This document shows, in pieces, positions 1 to 8,172 of a stretch of DNA of 33,858 nucleotides. The stretch comes from an uncultured Clostridia bacterium (GTDB taxonomy: Bacteria; Bacillota; Clostridia; TANB77; CAG-465), in the NCBI GenBank assembly GCA_934130325.1, contig CAKOYA010000012.1:1-33858 (forward strand), given 5' to 3'. Within the stretch, counting starts at the first letter, position 1; the number at the start of each line of letters is the position of its first letter. The notes below the pieces were generated by a model that did not search any database, was not told the DNA's origin, and worked only from the letters and a program-made list of their open reading frames with translations. Position numbers and translations under genes: made by a program.

Positions 1-313
1 ATCAAAAAAAGGTACCGTATATATAGGTACTAATGTTGAAATAAATTCTGGAATTGCAATTTCAAATTGTGCTGAGCGTGTAGCTATTCAAAATGCATTT
101 TCTCATGGCGAAAGAGAGTTTTGTAAGATTGCAATAGTTGGTGGAAAAAAAGATTCACAGGAAATAGATGGGACATTAACTCCATGTGGGGCATGTTTAC
201 AATATATACTTGAAATGTGTAAAAATGTGGATATCATATGTTACATTAAAGGTAAAGTAGAAGTAAATAAGGTTACAGATTTTTTAACTGCACCATATGA
301 ATTTAAAAAATAG
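1..313 (+). CDS. cdd: Cytidine deaminase, 3' part (5' end outside window)
   Basis: This is the C-terminal ~103 residues of a zinc-dependent cytidine deaminase, which converts (deoxy)cytidine to (deoxy)uridine in pyrimidine salvage. The reading frame is open from base 2 to a TAG stop at 311-313. It carries the two family signatures: CAER, with the zinc Cys and the proton-shuttle Glu, and TPCGAC, with the second and third zinc Cys. CAE rather than HAE is the form found in the small tetrameric bacterial enzymes. The sequence enters already inside the gene, so the N-terminal third is missing only because of the window edge. A blasticidin-deaminase-like relative is possible but less likely. Only 46 bases separate it from the next gene, with no clear terminator. 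Confidence 0.85.
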   Translation, partial: SKKGTVYIGTNVEINSGIAISNCAERVAIQNAFSHGEREFCKIAIVGGKKDSQEIDGTLTPCGACLQYILEMCKNVDIICYIKGKVEVNKVTDFLTAPYEFKK

Positions 314-359
314 AATAATATATAAAGAGAGTTTGAATATAATGTAGAAGGTGATTATT

Positions 360-1076
360 TTGTTAAATAAGTACAAGTACATTTTTTCAGCTCTTTTATT
401 TTTTTTATTTGTAACAGCTACTTTTTATGTATCAAATATGTCGTATACTTCCCAGGTAAAAGAAGTATTTAACGTAGCAGATTTAATAAGTAATTGTAAA
501 ATAAAAAAGATATCTGAGTCAAATCAAAAGTATGATATAACAGTATTTTATCCAGAAACTGAATATACTAATTTAAATGAAAAGATTTATGATAAAATGC
601 AAGAATTTATACAGGATTTTAAAGATGAAGTAACTGAATATGAATCGATTTCTGGAAATAAACTAAAACTAGAAATTAATTTTTCACCATATGAATACGA
701 GAATTATTTTTCATATTCTTTTGAAATCTTCAATGATTTTGGTGGGGCACATCCTAATACTACAGTTTGGACAGTTAGTTATAACATAAAAGATAAGCAA
801 ATCGTAGATATAAACTATTTAATTGGTAAGAATAAAAATATAATAAATATATTGTCTGAATATACATTTAGCAATTTAAAGGAAAATGAAAAAATTAAGG
901 AAAACTATTTAGAGGAAATGCTAATAGAAGGAACTAGTCCTAAAAAAGAAAACTTTGAAAATTTTGTATTTACCAAAGAGGGATTAAAAATAATATTTCA
1001 AAGGTATAGTGTAGCACCATATGCCTTGGGAGAATTTAGTGTTATAGTACCATATGAAAAATTAGATATACTTTAG
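360..1076 (+). CDS. DUF3298/RsiV-like membrane-anchored or exported protein
   Basis: This encodes a 238-aa protein with one N-terminal hydrophobic segment (about residues 7-25) followed by an extracellular domain. The motif GGAHPN in the middle and the C-terminal stretch ending APYALGEFSVIVPYEKL are typical of DUF3298, the domain shared by the anti-sigma factor RsiV and the PdaC-type peptidoglycan deacetylase N-terminal part. There is no catalytic deacetylase domain, so it is neither PdaC nor demonstrably an anti-sigma factor, and no sigma factor gene lies next to it. A GTG at 351 also opens the frame, but it lies inside the ribosome site AGGTGA (349-354). The TTG at 360, five bases after that site, is the better start. 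Its function beyond cell-envelope location is unknown. Confidence 0.72.
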   Translation: MLNKYKYIFSALLFFLFVTATFYVSNMSYTSQVKEVFNVADLISNCKIKKISESNQKYDITVFYPETEYTNLNEKIYDKMQEFIQDFKDEVTEYESISGNKLKLEINFSPYEYENYFSYSFEIFNDFGGAHPNTTVWTVSYNIKDKQIVDINYLIGKNKNIINILSEYTFSNLKENEKIKENYLEEMLIEGTSPKKENFENFVFTKEGLKIIFQRYSVAPYALGEFSVIVPYEKLDIL

Positions 1077-1173
1077 ATTATAGTGGTTTAATAATTATGT
1101 ATAAATAATCTTCAATATGAAATAAAAGATAAATATATCCATATATAATACTCAAAGTGTAAATAACGAATGC

Positions 1174-1389
1174 TTGAAGTGCAAAAATTGCACTTTGGAG
1201 GAACAAGCAATTATTAATATCTTAAAGATTAATCCAATAATAAAGCAAGAAGAAATTGCAAAGAAAATAAATAAATCTGTAAGAACTGTTAAAACAATTA
1301 TGATGGAAATGCAAGTAAAAGGGTTAATAGAAAGAAAAAATGGAAAAAGGAATGGAGAATGGGTCGTAAAGACTACAATTTTATATTAA
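1174..1389 (+). CDS. Small orphan winged-helix DNA-binding protein (possible gene remnant)
   Basis: This is a 71-aa frame whose residues about 8-68 form a winged helix-turn-helix of the type that starts with an Asn-Pro turn, continues with an EEIAKKINKSVRTVK recognition region, and ends in an ERKNGKRNGEWVV wing. That exact architecture is most familiar as the C-terminal domain of larger AlbA_2/Schlafen-like ATP-binding proteins. The start is poor: the frame opens with TTG at 1174 without a convincing ribosome site, and a stop lies a short way upstream. It may therefore be a decayed C-terminal fragment rather than a free regulator. Two cysteines (CKNC) sit at the N-terminus. Function unknown. 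Confidence 0.45.
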   Translation: MKCKNCTLEEQAIINILKINPIIKQEEIAKKINKSVRTVKTIMMEMQVKGLIERKNGKRNGEWVVKTTILY

Positions 1390-1429
1390 AAATTTAAATA
1401 AATGTATTTCTTATTTTTTAATTATTATG

Positions 1430-1458
1430 TTGAATTTGTTAAGCCTATTTGATATAAT
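1430..1458 (+). promoter_or_regulatory. Sigma-A promoter for the IleRS-like gene
   Basis: A -35 box TTGAAT (1430-1435) and a perfect -10 box TATAAT (1453-1458) are separated by 17 bases. The ribosome site AAAGGTGA follows at 1471-1478, before the ATG at 1486. The leader is only about 20 bases, so no T-box riboswitch of the kind that usually controls aminoacyl-tRNA synthetases in Bacillota can fit here. Confidence 0.7.
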
Positions 1459-1485
1459 GTATTAAAAAATAAAGGTGAATAATTT

Positions 1486-4377
1486 ATGAAAATAGTAAAT
1501 AAAACTGATTTTACCAAGACTTTAAATTTGCCAAAAAAAGTTATTAAAATTGGTAATAGTCAAATAAAGAAAGAAGAGTATTTTTTAGATAAAATACAAG
1601 ATTTTAAGAAATATCAGTATATTTTAAATAAGAATATAAAAAATGGAAAAAAATATAAAATTATAGAAATGCCTACTGATATTGAAAATAGACTTTCCTC
1701 TACAATTATTTTAAATAAAATACTAAAGGATATTATCATAAAAAACAAGTTGATGTCAGGTAATTGTATAGATCATAAGTTAATATTTACAAATGTTTCA
1801 AATATGGAACAAATTGATAAACTTCCTAATAGTAAGACAAATTTGCAAGAATTAATAAAATCAAGACAGCAAAAAAGAAAACAATTAGATACTATGTTTA
1901 AAGGTCAAATTGTTGAAATTAACAACCTGGGTACAACTATAAATTATGAACGAGATACGCTTACAACTGTTAAAACTGACTTTGAAGTAGAAATGATAAA
2001 CAAATTTTATGATATGTATAAACAAGGAAGGTTAGAAAAGCAGGTAAGGAGTGTACATTGGTGTACAAAGTGTGGAACTTCTAAAAGAAGAAGTGACTTG
2101 ATTTTTGAAAATAAAGAAGTTACTAATTATTATATTTTATATAAAGTTGAAGAAGATAGAGGATTATTTTCAAAGTACGACAATTTAAAAAATACATATT
2201 TTATTGCAAGTACAATTAAGCCTTGGCTTATGGTTACAAGTGAGAATATAGCGCTTTCAAATCAACTAGAATATGCATTAGTAGAGGTACTTGAAAATAA
2301 CAAAAAAATTCATTATATTTTAGCAACTGAATTTGTTGATTCAGTAATGCAAAAGGAATTTATCACTAAATATGAAATAAAACAGGTATTTAAAGCAGAG
2401 GAAATTAGCAAAGTCATGTGTATGAATCCGTTGGATTACAGAAAAAGGATAGAAATATTAATTACGGATAAAGATAAAGTAAGTTATAGTAAAAATGATT
2501 CTACTGGAATTAGAATTGTATCTTCTGGTCATACATATATTGACTATTTGATTTTGAAAGATAAAAAGAGTGAAGCTATTAAACCTATAATTAGTGAATT
2601 TGGAAAAACTACTAATGCTTCTATCGTTTTTCAAAATATGGAATATACAGAAATTAATGAAAAAATAATTGAGTATTTGAAGAAGTCAGAGTTTATATAT
2701 AGCACTAGTAGAATAAATTTAAAGATTCCTTTATGTGATGTCTGCAAAACTGAGACGATATTTAGACCAATTAATGATTGGTATGTTGTAAAAACAAATG
2801 AAAATAATATATCTGAGGAAACTGTTAGAGATTTAGTTAAAAAAACAAGTGCCAATGAAAATTATAAAAAAAATGAATTAACTAATAGTGTAAAAAAGAT
2901 AAACACTATAAAAGAGGTACTTATATCCGATAAAAATATTATTGGAACACCTATACCTGTATTTTATTGTGCTGAGTGTGGAGCAAATGTTATAACTGAA
3001 AAGACAATTGAAATATTAACAAAGACCATAAAGAATAAAGGTAGTGATATTTGGTACAAGCAGACACCTGAAGAATTAATTCAAGGTCAAGAGGCATGTA
3101 AAAAGTGTGGTTGTACGTTTTTCTTTAAGGAAAATGCAACTTTGAATAATTTTTTTAAGGATATATGTATTAACTTACTACAAAAAGATATGTTGCAAAA
3201 AGAACAAGATGTAACCAATATATTAGTAGAGAGTAAAGAAGAATTTATAAATAATTTGAGCGCTTTAAGTTTCATAGAAAATCCAGAAGAGAGTATAAAA
3301 AAATTTGATAAAGTTTTAATACATTCTAGTGTTAAAGAAAAAGTAAAGTCTGATATAGTTTTAGATGATGCTAAGAATAAAAGAAGGCATTTTACTATAT
3401 TTAAAAAGAAAAAGAAATCTAATATACAAATAGAAAGTGGTATTAAAGATACAGTATCTTTTTATGGAACTGATATTTTAAGATTATGGGTGGCAGTTTC
3501 ATATAATAAGGAAAAAATATCATTAAGTAAAGAAGGACTTTCTAGTATAAATAAAGAATATAAATGTATTAGAAAGGTGTTTAATTTTTTACTTGCAAAT
3601 TTATATGGTTTTAATCCAAATAAGAACTATATAGAAATAGATAAAAGAAATGATATAGATAAGTATGTATATAATGAACTATATAGTGTAACAGAGAAAT
3701 GTAAAGAGGCCTATTCTAATTTACAATTTTATAAAGTATATAATTATTTAATTGAATTTGGAAAGAAAGTATTGTGTGATAAATATTTTGATTCTATTAA
3801 ATATAAATTATATATTCTTAATGAAAATAGTAAAGCAAGAAGATCAGTTCAGTCAAATTTACATGATATAATTTCAACTATTTCTTGTTTGTGGTATCCT
3901 ATAATTCCGTTTACTTTAGAAGAAATTTGGCCATATATATACCATAGAACTGAGGAAGAAGATAGAATAATATATACACATGATATTGATTTAAAAAATA
4001 TATTAGATACTGATAAAGATGTTATAATGAAATGGAAAAGAATATTTGCAGTAAAGGAAAGATTTGATGAAAAAATTAGAAAATCACAAACTGATAAAAT
4101 TATAAAAGATACTTTGGAAGCAAGAATTAACTTAAATACTAATGATTATACTAAGCGATTTGTTGAAGATAATTATGAAGATTTACTAGAATGCGTAAAT
4201 GTATCAAGTATACAGGCTAATGTATCTAATGAACATACTGTAAGTATAGAAAAAGAACCGGGACAAAAGTGTGCAAGATGTGGTCATTATACAAATGAAA
4301 TAGGAAAGAATTTAAAGTATAGATACTTGTGTCCAAATTGTGCTGACATTCTAGAAAATGTAGAAAAGAATAATTAA
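1486..4377 (+). CDS. Catalytically degenerate isoleucyl-tRNA synthetase paralogue
   Basis: The 963-aa intact protein aligns by eye along the whole class I IleRS plan. It keeps the NKILKDI helix after the HIGH position (about 75-83), the zinc-type CTKC and CDVC segments, the GTPIPVFYC and GSDIWY segments of the catalytic core, GTDILRLWVA (about 660-670), the anticodon-binding helical part, and a C-terminal zinc finger (KCARCG...CPNC). Known catalytic signatures are lost. HIGH is replaced by SSTI (about 71-74). The KMSKS loop is replaced by a Lys-rich stretch (FKKKKKSN). The DVWFDSG core motif reads NNFFKDI. The TTTPWT editing motif reads STIKPWL. It is therefore probably unable to activate isoleucine. 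The frame has no stop or frameshift, and it has a good promoter and ribosome site, so it looks expressed. A tRNA-binding, regulatory or decoy role is possible but unproven; a functional ileS should exist elsewhere. Confidence 0.85.
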   Translation: MKIVNKTDFTKTLNLPKKVIKIGNSQIKKEEYFLDKIQDFKKYQYILNKNIKNGKKYKIIEMPTDIENRLSSTIILNKILKDIIIKNKLMSGNCIDHKLIFTNVSNMEQIDKLPNSKTNLQELIKSRQQKRKQLDTMFKGQIVEINNLGTTINYERDTLTTVKTDFEVEMINKFYDMYKQGRLEKQVRSVHWCTKCGTSKRRSDLIFENKEVTNYYILYKVEEDRGLFSKYDNLKNTYFIASTIKPWLMVTSENIALSNQLEYALVEVLENNKKIHYILATEFVDSVMQKEFITKYEIKQVFKAEEISKVMCMNPLDYRKRIEILITDKDKVSYSKNDSTGIRIVSSGHTYIDYLILKDKKSEAIKPIISEFGKTTNASIVFQNMEYTEINEKIIEYLKKSEFIYSTSRINLKIPLCDVCKTETIFRPINDWYVVKTNENNISEETVRDLVKKTSANENYKKNELTNSVKKINTIKEVLISDKNIIGTPIPVFYCAECGANVITEKTIEILTKTIKNKGSDIWYKQTPEELIQGQEACKKCGCTFFFKENATLNNFFKDICINLLQKDMLQKEQDVTNILVESKEEFINNLSALSFIENPEESIKKFDKVLIHSSVKEKVKSDIVLDDAKNKRRHFTIFKKKKKSNIQIESGIKDTVSFYGTDILRLWVAVSYNKEKISLSKEGLSSINKEYKCIRKVFNFLLANLYGFNPNKNYIEIDKRNDIDKYVYNELYSVTEKCKEAYSNLQFYKVYNYLIEFGKKVLCDKYFDSIKYKLYILNENSKARRSVQSNLHDIISTISCLWYPIIPFTLEEIWPYIYHRTEEEDRIIYTHDIDLKNILDTDKDVIMKWKRIFAVKERFDEKIRKSQTDKIIKDTLEARINLNTNDYTKRFVEDNYEDLLECVNVSSIQANVSNEHTVSIEKEPGQKCARCGHYTNEIGKNLKYRYLCPNCADILENVEKNN

Positions 4378-4382
4378 GTATT

Positions 4383-4428
4383 AAAAGAGAATTGTAGAAC
4401 TTATTAATTAAGTTATACTTTCTCTTTT
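4383..4428 (+). terminator. Hairpin terminator after the IleRS-like gene
   Basis: A nine-base stem AAAAGAGAA / TTCTCTTTT (4383-4391 with 4420-4428) extends inward by a further GTA-AACTTA pairing with one bulge and one mismatch, leaving a small AT loop. The T-rich right arm supplies the U tract. It separates the synthetase-like gene from the DUF402 promoter. Confidence 0.7.
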
Positions 4429-4476
4429 ATTTAGCTTTAAACTAAACATATTGTTGTGGAAAAAAGTGTTGTTTTG

Positions 4477-4485
4477 TGGTATAAT
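4477..4485 (+). promoter_or_regulatory. Extended -10 promoter for the DUF402/radical-SAM pair
   Basis: TGG followed by TATAAT (4477-4485) is an extended -10 element; the only -35-like sequences upstream are weak. Transcription would begin near 4492, just ahead of the AAGAGG ribosome site at 4491-4496. This decides the start of the next gene: a GTG at 4456 would lie upstream of the transcript. Confidence 0.55.
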
Positions 4486-4503
4486 TATGCAAGAGGTATA
4501 ATT

Positions 4504-5055
4504 ATGCTAGAAAAAAAATCTATAAATAAGGAAAATTGGAAACGTATAAAAAAGAGAAAACAAGCATCATGTGAAATAATCGAAAGTGATGAATACATTG
4601 GAGTAGCAAATCTTTTAAAAATACAAAGTTGCAGTGAGCCTTTAATAAAACATTATTCAAAAACTACTAATGTAAAAATTGTAGATAATGGATATTATTG
4701 GTTACAAGTAGCATTAGAAGGTAAGAAGTATTGGATTACGGCAATGTATGACCAAAATAAAGAGTTGATTCAGTATTATATAGATATAACCTATAAAAAT
4801 GAAATCGTTTCTAATAAAGAGGCATATTTTTATGATTTGTTTTTAGATATAGTATATTTTGAAAATAGAGTTATATTACTGGATGAAGATGAACTAAGTG
4901 ATGCATTAAAGTTAAATATTATTTCAAAGGAGCAATTTAACGTAGCAAATGAAGTAGCATCGGATATTTTGAATAATTTGATTATTAATAAAGAAAAGTT
5001 AGATAAATTTTGTTTGAAGTATCTAGAAAAATTGGAAAAAGAAATGGAGAAATAA
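4504..5055 (+). CDS. DUF402 family protein (putative nucleoside phosphatase-like)
   Basis: This is a 183-aa cytosolic protein. Its central part has the DUF402 signature: a YWITAMYD strand, then YYIDITYKN, FYDLFLDIVY and LLDEDEL, with the conserved acidic residues spaced as in the family. The family includes the Staphylococcus/Bacillus nucleoside tri- and diphosphate phosphatases, and several acidic residues there bind metal. A helical C-terminal tail resembles other clostridial members. The frame could begin at GTG 4456, but the promoter and the AAGAGG ribosome site place the start at ATG 4504. The radical-SAM gene begins one base after the stop, so the two are translated together. Substrate unknown; the phosphatase role is by family only. 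Confidence 0.75.
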   Translation: MLEKKSINKENWKRIKKRKQASCEIIESDEYIGVANLLKIQSCSEPLIKHYSKTTNVKIVDNGYYWLQVALEGKKYWITAMYDQNKELIQYYIDITYKNEIVSNKEAYFYDLFLDIVYFENRVILLDEDELSDALKLNIISKEQFNVANEVASDILNNLIINKEKLDKFCLKYLEKLEKEMEK

Positions 5056-5056
5056 A

Positions 5057-6349
5057 ATGAGTAAATATTTAGTAATTTGGCCGAAATCATCAAATGTTGT
5101 GCATATAAATTATCATTACACACAATTTGGTGAATATATAGACTACTTAAATAATAAATTATCAGGTAAAGTTAAAGCACTTGATTTAGATGTGGCAGAT
5201 GAAAATTTAATTGAATATATTAAAAATAATGAAATATCAAAAATTGCAGTGCAAGTAAATTATGAAAATTCTAAAAATTCTTTTGAAACTATCAATACTA
5301 TAAAAGAAAATTTTAATATTCCTGTTATGGCTTATGGTAATATTGCAAGAATGTTTCCAGATTTATTTTTTAAGTTACCAGTTGATATGATAATAAATGA
5401 TGGAGACGATGAAAAATGCATAGAAACATTTTTCAAGTATTATGATAATTCAAAGTTAGTTTCTGAATTTTCAAATAATATTAAGGGTGGAAAAATTATT
5501 CAAAATGGAAAATTTATTCCCACTGCCAAAGGTGAGTATGTAGACAGTAATGAATGGGGATATTCTAAAATTGAATTTGTACCTATTTATGACTATGATA
5601 GAATTAAAGGAAAAAATAGATATATACTTAATATAAGTAGGGGATGTCCTTTTGCTTGTTCACATTGTTTGATACAAATGACTGAGGGAAAAACAGAAAG
5701 AAGGAGAAGTGTTGAAAATGTGGATAAAGCTATATCAGATATTTCAAAAGAATATAAACATATAAAAATATGGGCTGCAAATTTTACGTTAGATAAAAAA
5801 TATGTTGATGATTTTTGCAATATGATGATAAAAAATCATCCTGATATAACATGGGAATGTGCCACAAGGATAGAGTTGGTAAAGGATAATAAAATGCTTG
5901 AAAAAATGAATCAAGCGGGTTGTAAACAAATAACTCTAGGTATAGAGAGTTTAAATAATAAAGAATTAATACATACTAAGAATTTTAAAATAGAAGATAT
6001 AGATAGAGCCATAAATAATATAAACAATAATAATATGGTGGTTAAGGGCTGTATAATGCTTGGAATGCCTAACCAATCAAAGCAAGATATTATTAACACA
6101 TTGGAGTTTCTAAATGAAAGAAATGTCGTTATAAGACCAACTATTTATACTCCATATCAGCTTTTGGATAAACATATTAATGTAGATGAACTTTCGAAGT
6201 ATAATAGGAAAACTTTAGAAAATGAAAATGTTGAAGGAGTTTCAAGTAAGCAATTATTAGAACTGGTTAAAAATCCATATGATTACAAAAAAATATTAGA
6301 TTTAAATATGGAAGAAAGAAAAAGTTGTAATGAAATTTTAAGTAAATAA
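5057..6349 (+). CDS. Radical SAM protein with N-terminal cobalamin-binding-like domain
   Basis: This 430-aa protein has two parts. Residues about 1-130 form a Rossmann-like alpha/beta domain in the position of the B12-binding domain of class B radical SAM enzymes. I do not see the DxHxxG cobalamin motif, so B12 binding is uncertain. The radical SAM core (about 185-385) contains the cluster motif CPFACSHC, with Cys197, Cys201 and Cys204 to hold the [4Fe-4S] cluster, followed by a GIES motif for SAM contacts and a MLGMP segment. No extra C-terminal iron-sulfur (SPASM) cysteines are visible. It is the second gene of a two-gene operon with a DUF402 protein, which does not reveal the substrate. 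It could be a methyltransferase, thioether or other modifying enzyme; the reaction is unknown. Confidence 0.82.
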   Translation: MSKYLVIWPKSSNVVHINYHYTQFGEYIDYLNNKLSGKVKALDLDVADENLIEYIKNNEISKIAVQVNYENSKNSFETINTIKENFNIPVMAYGNIARMFPDLFFKLPVDMIINDGDDEKCIETFFKYYDNSKLVSEFSNNIKGGKIIQNGKFIPTAKGEYVDSNEWGYSKIEFVPIYDYDRIKGKNRYILNISRGCPFACSHCLIQMTEGKTERRRSVENVDKAISDISKEYKHIKIWAANFTLDKKYVDDFCNMMIKNHPDITWECATRIELVKDNKMLEKMNQAGCKQITLGIESLNNKELIHTKNFKIEDIDRAINNINNNNMVVKGCIMLGMPNQSKQDIINTLEFLNERNVVIRPTIYTPYQLLDKHINVDELSKYNRKTLENENVEGVSSKQLLELVKNPYDYKKILDLNMEERKSCNEILSK

Positions 6350-6351
6350 AT

Positions 6352-6398
6352 ATATAAAATAGCTACTGTACTTTTAAGGTATAGTAGCTATTTTATAT
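6352..6398. terminator. Bidirectional terminator between convergent genes
   Basis: A perfect 16-bp stem (6352-6367 with 6383-6398) has a loop that can pair further. The left arm ends in an A run and the right arm in a T run, so it can terminate both the plus-strand radical-SAM transcript and the minus-strand tcdA transcript. Confidence 0.85.
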
Positions 6399-6408
6399 GT
6401 AGTATAGT

Positions 6409-7116
6409 TTAATTTAATAAATCTTTTATAACCTCGGAAGCTATAATAAGTCCCCCGACAGATGGTACAAATGAAACACTTCCTAATGTGTTTCCATAAA
6501 TACTTTTTTCTTTATCATTTTTTCTTTTAGGAATTTCTGTAGAATAAACTACTTTTTGCTTTCTTATGCCCATTTCTTTTAAACGTTTTCTAATTATTTT
6601 GGCAAGAGGGCATGTATTTGTTTTATATATATCTGTAACTTTTATTTCAAGTGGATTTAATTTGTTTGCCATTCCCATTGATGAAATTAATCTTATATTT
6701 CTTTTATGGCATTCTGCTATTATAGCAAGTTTTGCTTCGATGTTATCCACACAATCAATAACGTAATCATAATTTTTGTTATCAAAAATATCTGATATAT
6801 TATCTTTAGTAATGCTGGTAAATATAGGATTAATAGTTATATCTTTATTTATACTATTAACTCTTTCTTTTGCAACGTCCACTTTTTTTCTTCCTACTGT
6901 ATCTAATGTTGCAATTAATTGTCTGTTTAAATTAGTTATATCTACTATATCTTTGTCAACAATTGTTAATGTTCCTACGCCGATTCTTGATAATGCTTCT
7001 AAGCTAAAAGAACCAACTCCTCCAATACCACAAATAAGGATATGCTTTGATTTAATTCTTTCTACATTTTCTTTACCTAATAATATTTCAGTTCTTTGAT
7101 AAATATCTTCATTCAT
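6409..7116 (-). CDS. tcdA: tRNA threonylcarbamoyladenosine dehydratase (TcdA/HesA/ThiF E1-like family)
   Basis: This 235-aa E1-like enzyme of the ThiF/MoeB/HesA superfamily matches TcdA, which in an ATP-dependent reaction cyclises t6A37 of ANN-reading tRNAs to ct6A. The ATP-binding Rossmann motif GIGGVG (residues 30-35) is followed by an acidic residue (D54) and the NLNRQ segment (62-66), which carries the adenylation Arg. The YDYVIDCVDN strand and the conserved SSMGMANKLNP and GSVSFVP stretches are typical of TcdA rather than MoeB. The length is close to the usual 235-270. The start at 7116 follows an AAAGGA ribosome site, and a promoter lies upstream. It faces the radical-SAM gene across a shared terminator and appears monocistronic. 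Confidence 0.85.
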   Translation of the reverse strand: MNEDIYQRTEILLGKENVERIKSKHILICGIGGVGSFSLEALSRIGVGTLTIVDKDIVDITNLNRQLIATLDTVGRKKVDVAKERVNSINKDITINPIFTSITKDNISDIFDNKNYDYVIDCVDNIEAKLAIIAECHKRNIRLISSMGMANKLNPLEIKVTDIYKTNTCPLAKIIRKRLKEMGIRKQKVVYSTEIPKRKNDKEKSIYGNTLGSVSFVPSVGGLIIASEVIKDLLN

Positions 7117-7155
7117 AATTTAGTTCCTTTTTATATTTTAATATGTTATAAACTG

Positions 7156-7184
7156 ATTATATCACAAAAAATAATAAAATCCAA
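7156..7184 (-). promoter_or_regulatory. Sigma-A promoter for tcdA
   Basis: On the minus strand, -35 TTGGAT (7179-7184) and -10 TATAAT (7156-7161) are 17 bases apart, about 40 bases upstream of the tcdA start codon. Confidence 0.65.
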
Positions 7185-7353
7185 GGAAAATATTGCTTTG
7201 GATAGGATCAATTTTAATTAGGTTAAAAAAATAACTTTTTATATTTTATTTTAATTCTAATACAAAAAGATTATTAATTTTAACTGCTATTAGTGATATG
7301 AGATGTAATAAAAAAATTACAAAATAATTAAATATAAAAGTTATGTTGTACTC

Positions 7354-7383
7354 TTGTATAAGGTAAATTTTTTTTGATATAAT
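7354..7383 (+). promoter_or_regulatory. Promoter for the histidine phosphatase gene
   Basis: A perfect -10 box TATAAT (7378-7383) follows a partial -35 TTGTAT (7354-7359) by 18 bases. The ribosome site AAAGGTGA begins just downstream at 7387. The remaining 170 bases between tcdA's promoter and this one hold nothing I can name. Confidence 0.5.
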
Positions 7384-7399
7384 TATAAAGGTGATAAAT

Positions 7400-8026
7400 G
7401 TGAGCAAAACAATAATATATTTAATAAGACATTCTGAACAATTAAAAATACTAGGAAGAAAAAACATAAAAGAGGATGAACAAATAAATAATGAAAAAAT
7501 AACATTATCTGTATTTGGAGAAAAGAAAGCAGAAGAATTAGCAAATTTAGAAGAACTAAGTGATATAGATATTCTATGGTCAAGTAATTATGTTAGAGCT
7601 ATTTCAACTTCAAAATACATAGCGTATAATAATAACATAGAAATTAATATAGATGAAAAATTAAATGAAAGAAAATTAGGGGATTTGAACTCTTTAAAAG
7701 AATTAGGAAAAAATAAAAAATATACATTTACAGAGGAACAGCTATTAAATGAAAATCTTAAAAATATTGGTGGAGAAAGTAGACTTGAAGTAAATAAAAG
7801 AATGAATAATGTATTAAGCAAAATACTATGTGAAAATCAAGGTAAAAAAATCGCAGTAGTAAGTCATGGAGCAGCATTAAAGTTTTTACTTATGAATTGG
7901 TGTGAACTAAATGATGAAATAAAACTTGTATATAACAATAGTATTATTTTGAATTTTAATTCACCCTGTGTTATTAAATTAGAATTTAAAGAGGGGAATC
8001 TAGAGGACTTAGCTGTTATTTTATAA
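7400..8026 (+). CDS. Histidine phosphatase (phosphoglycerate mutase-like) family protein
   Basis: This 208-aa cytosolic protein belongs to the branch-1 histidine phosphatase superfamily. The N-terminal LIRHSE (His11) is the RHG motif, with Ser replacing Gly, as in many members; this His is phosphorylated during catalysis. The SSNYVRAISTS segment supplies a phosphate-pocket Arg, NERKLGDL follows, and VVSHGAALKF supplies the second catalytic His (about 156). Members act on many phosphate esters, so the substrate cannot be named. A GTG at 7391 is also in frame but overlaps the ribosome site AAAGGTGA. The GTG at 7400, five bases downstream of that site, is preferred. The gene stands alone between its own promoter and a terminator at 8133. 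Confidence 0.78.
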   Translation: MSKTIIYLIRHSEQLKILGRKNIKEDEQINNEKITLSVFGEKKAEELANLEELSDIDILWSSNYVRAISTSKYIAYNNNIEINIDEKLNERKLGDLNSLKELGKNKKYTFTEEQLLNENLKNIGGESRLEVNKRMNNVLSKILCENQGKKIAVVSHGAALKFLLMNWCELNDEIKLVYNNSIILNFNSPCVIKLEFKEGNLEDLAVIL

Positions 8027-8117
8027 TAAATGGCGTAAGTAAATATATATAACAAAAAATATTGTTGTATAAATATAATATTAATTTTTAACTCTTTGTT
8101 ATAATTAAAAATTATCA

Positions 8118-8146
8118 TTCATAAAATAAATGTCGAATAATATAAT
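8118..8146 (+). promoter_or_regulatory. Putative promoter of the carboxypeptidase gene, overlapping a terminator stem
   Basis: TTCATA (8118-8123) and TATAAT (8141-8146) are 17 bases apart. The -10 box lies inside the left arm of the hairpin at 8133-8166, so transcripts from this promoter would not contain the full hairpin. Confidence 0.45.
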
Positions 8147-8172
8147 GTAGTAGTTATATTATTCGATTTTTT
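8133..8172 (+). terminator. Intrinsic terminator (or attenuator) directly before the carboxypeptidase ribosome site
   Basis: A perfect 13-bp stem (8133-8145 with 8154-8166) and an eight-base loop are followed at once by six T residues (8167-8172). The T tract abuts the GAGGTGAG ribosome site of the next gene. It most likely ends the phosphatase transcript. Confidence 0.7.

Noticed and set aside
331..343. TATAAT box before the DUF3298 gene
   Set aside because: It is too close to the ribosome site to leave a usable leader and has no -35 partner.
1390..1485. Possible T-box riboswitch before the IleRS-like gene
   Set aside because: The gap is under 100 bases, with no specifier stem, no T-box sequence and no terminator/antiterminator pair.
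1486..4377. Annotation as a functional isoleucyl-tRNA synthetase
   Set aside because: Both HIGH and KMSKS, and other core motifs, are missing, so ordinary catalysis is not supported.
4456..4503. GTG start adding 16 residues to the DUF402 protein
   Set aside because: It lies upstream of the predicted transcription start, and the extra codons cover the promoter; AAGAGG precedes the ATG at 4504.
6566..7099. Plus-strand frames opposite tcdA
   Set aside because: Antisense shadows of a well-recognised conserved enzyme; no ribosome sites or family features.
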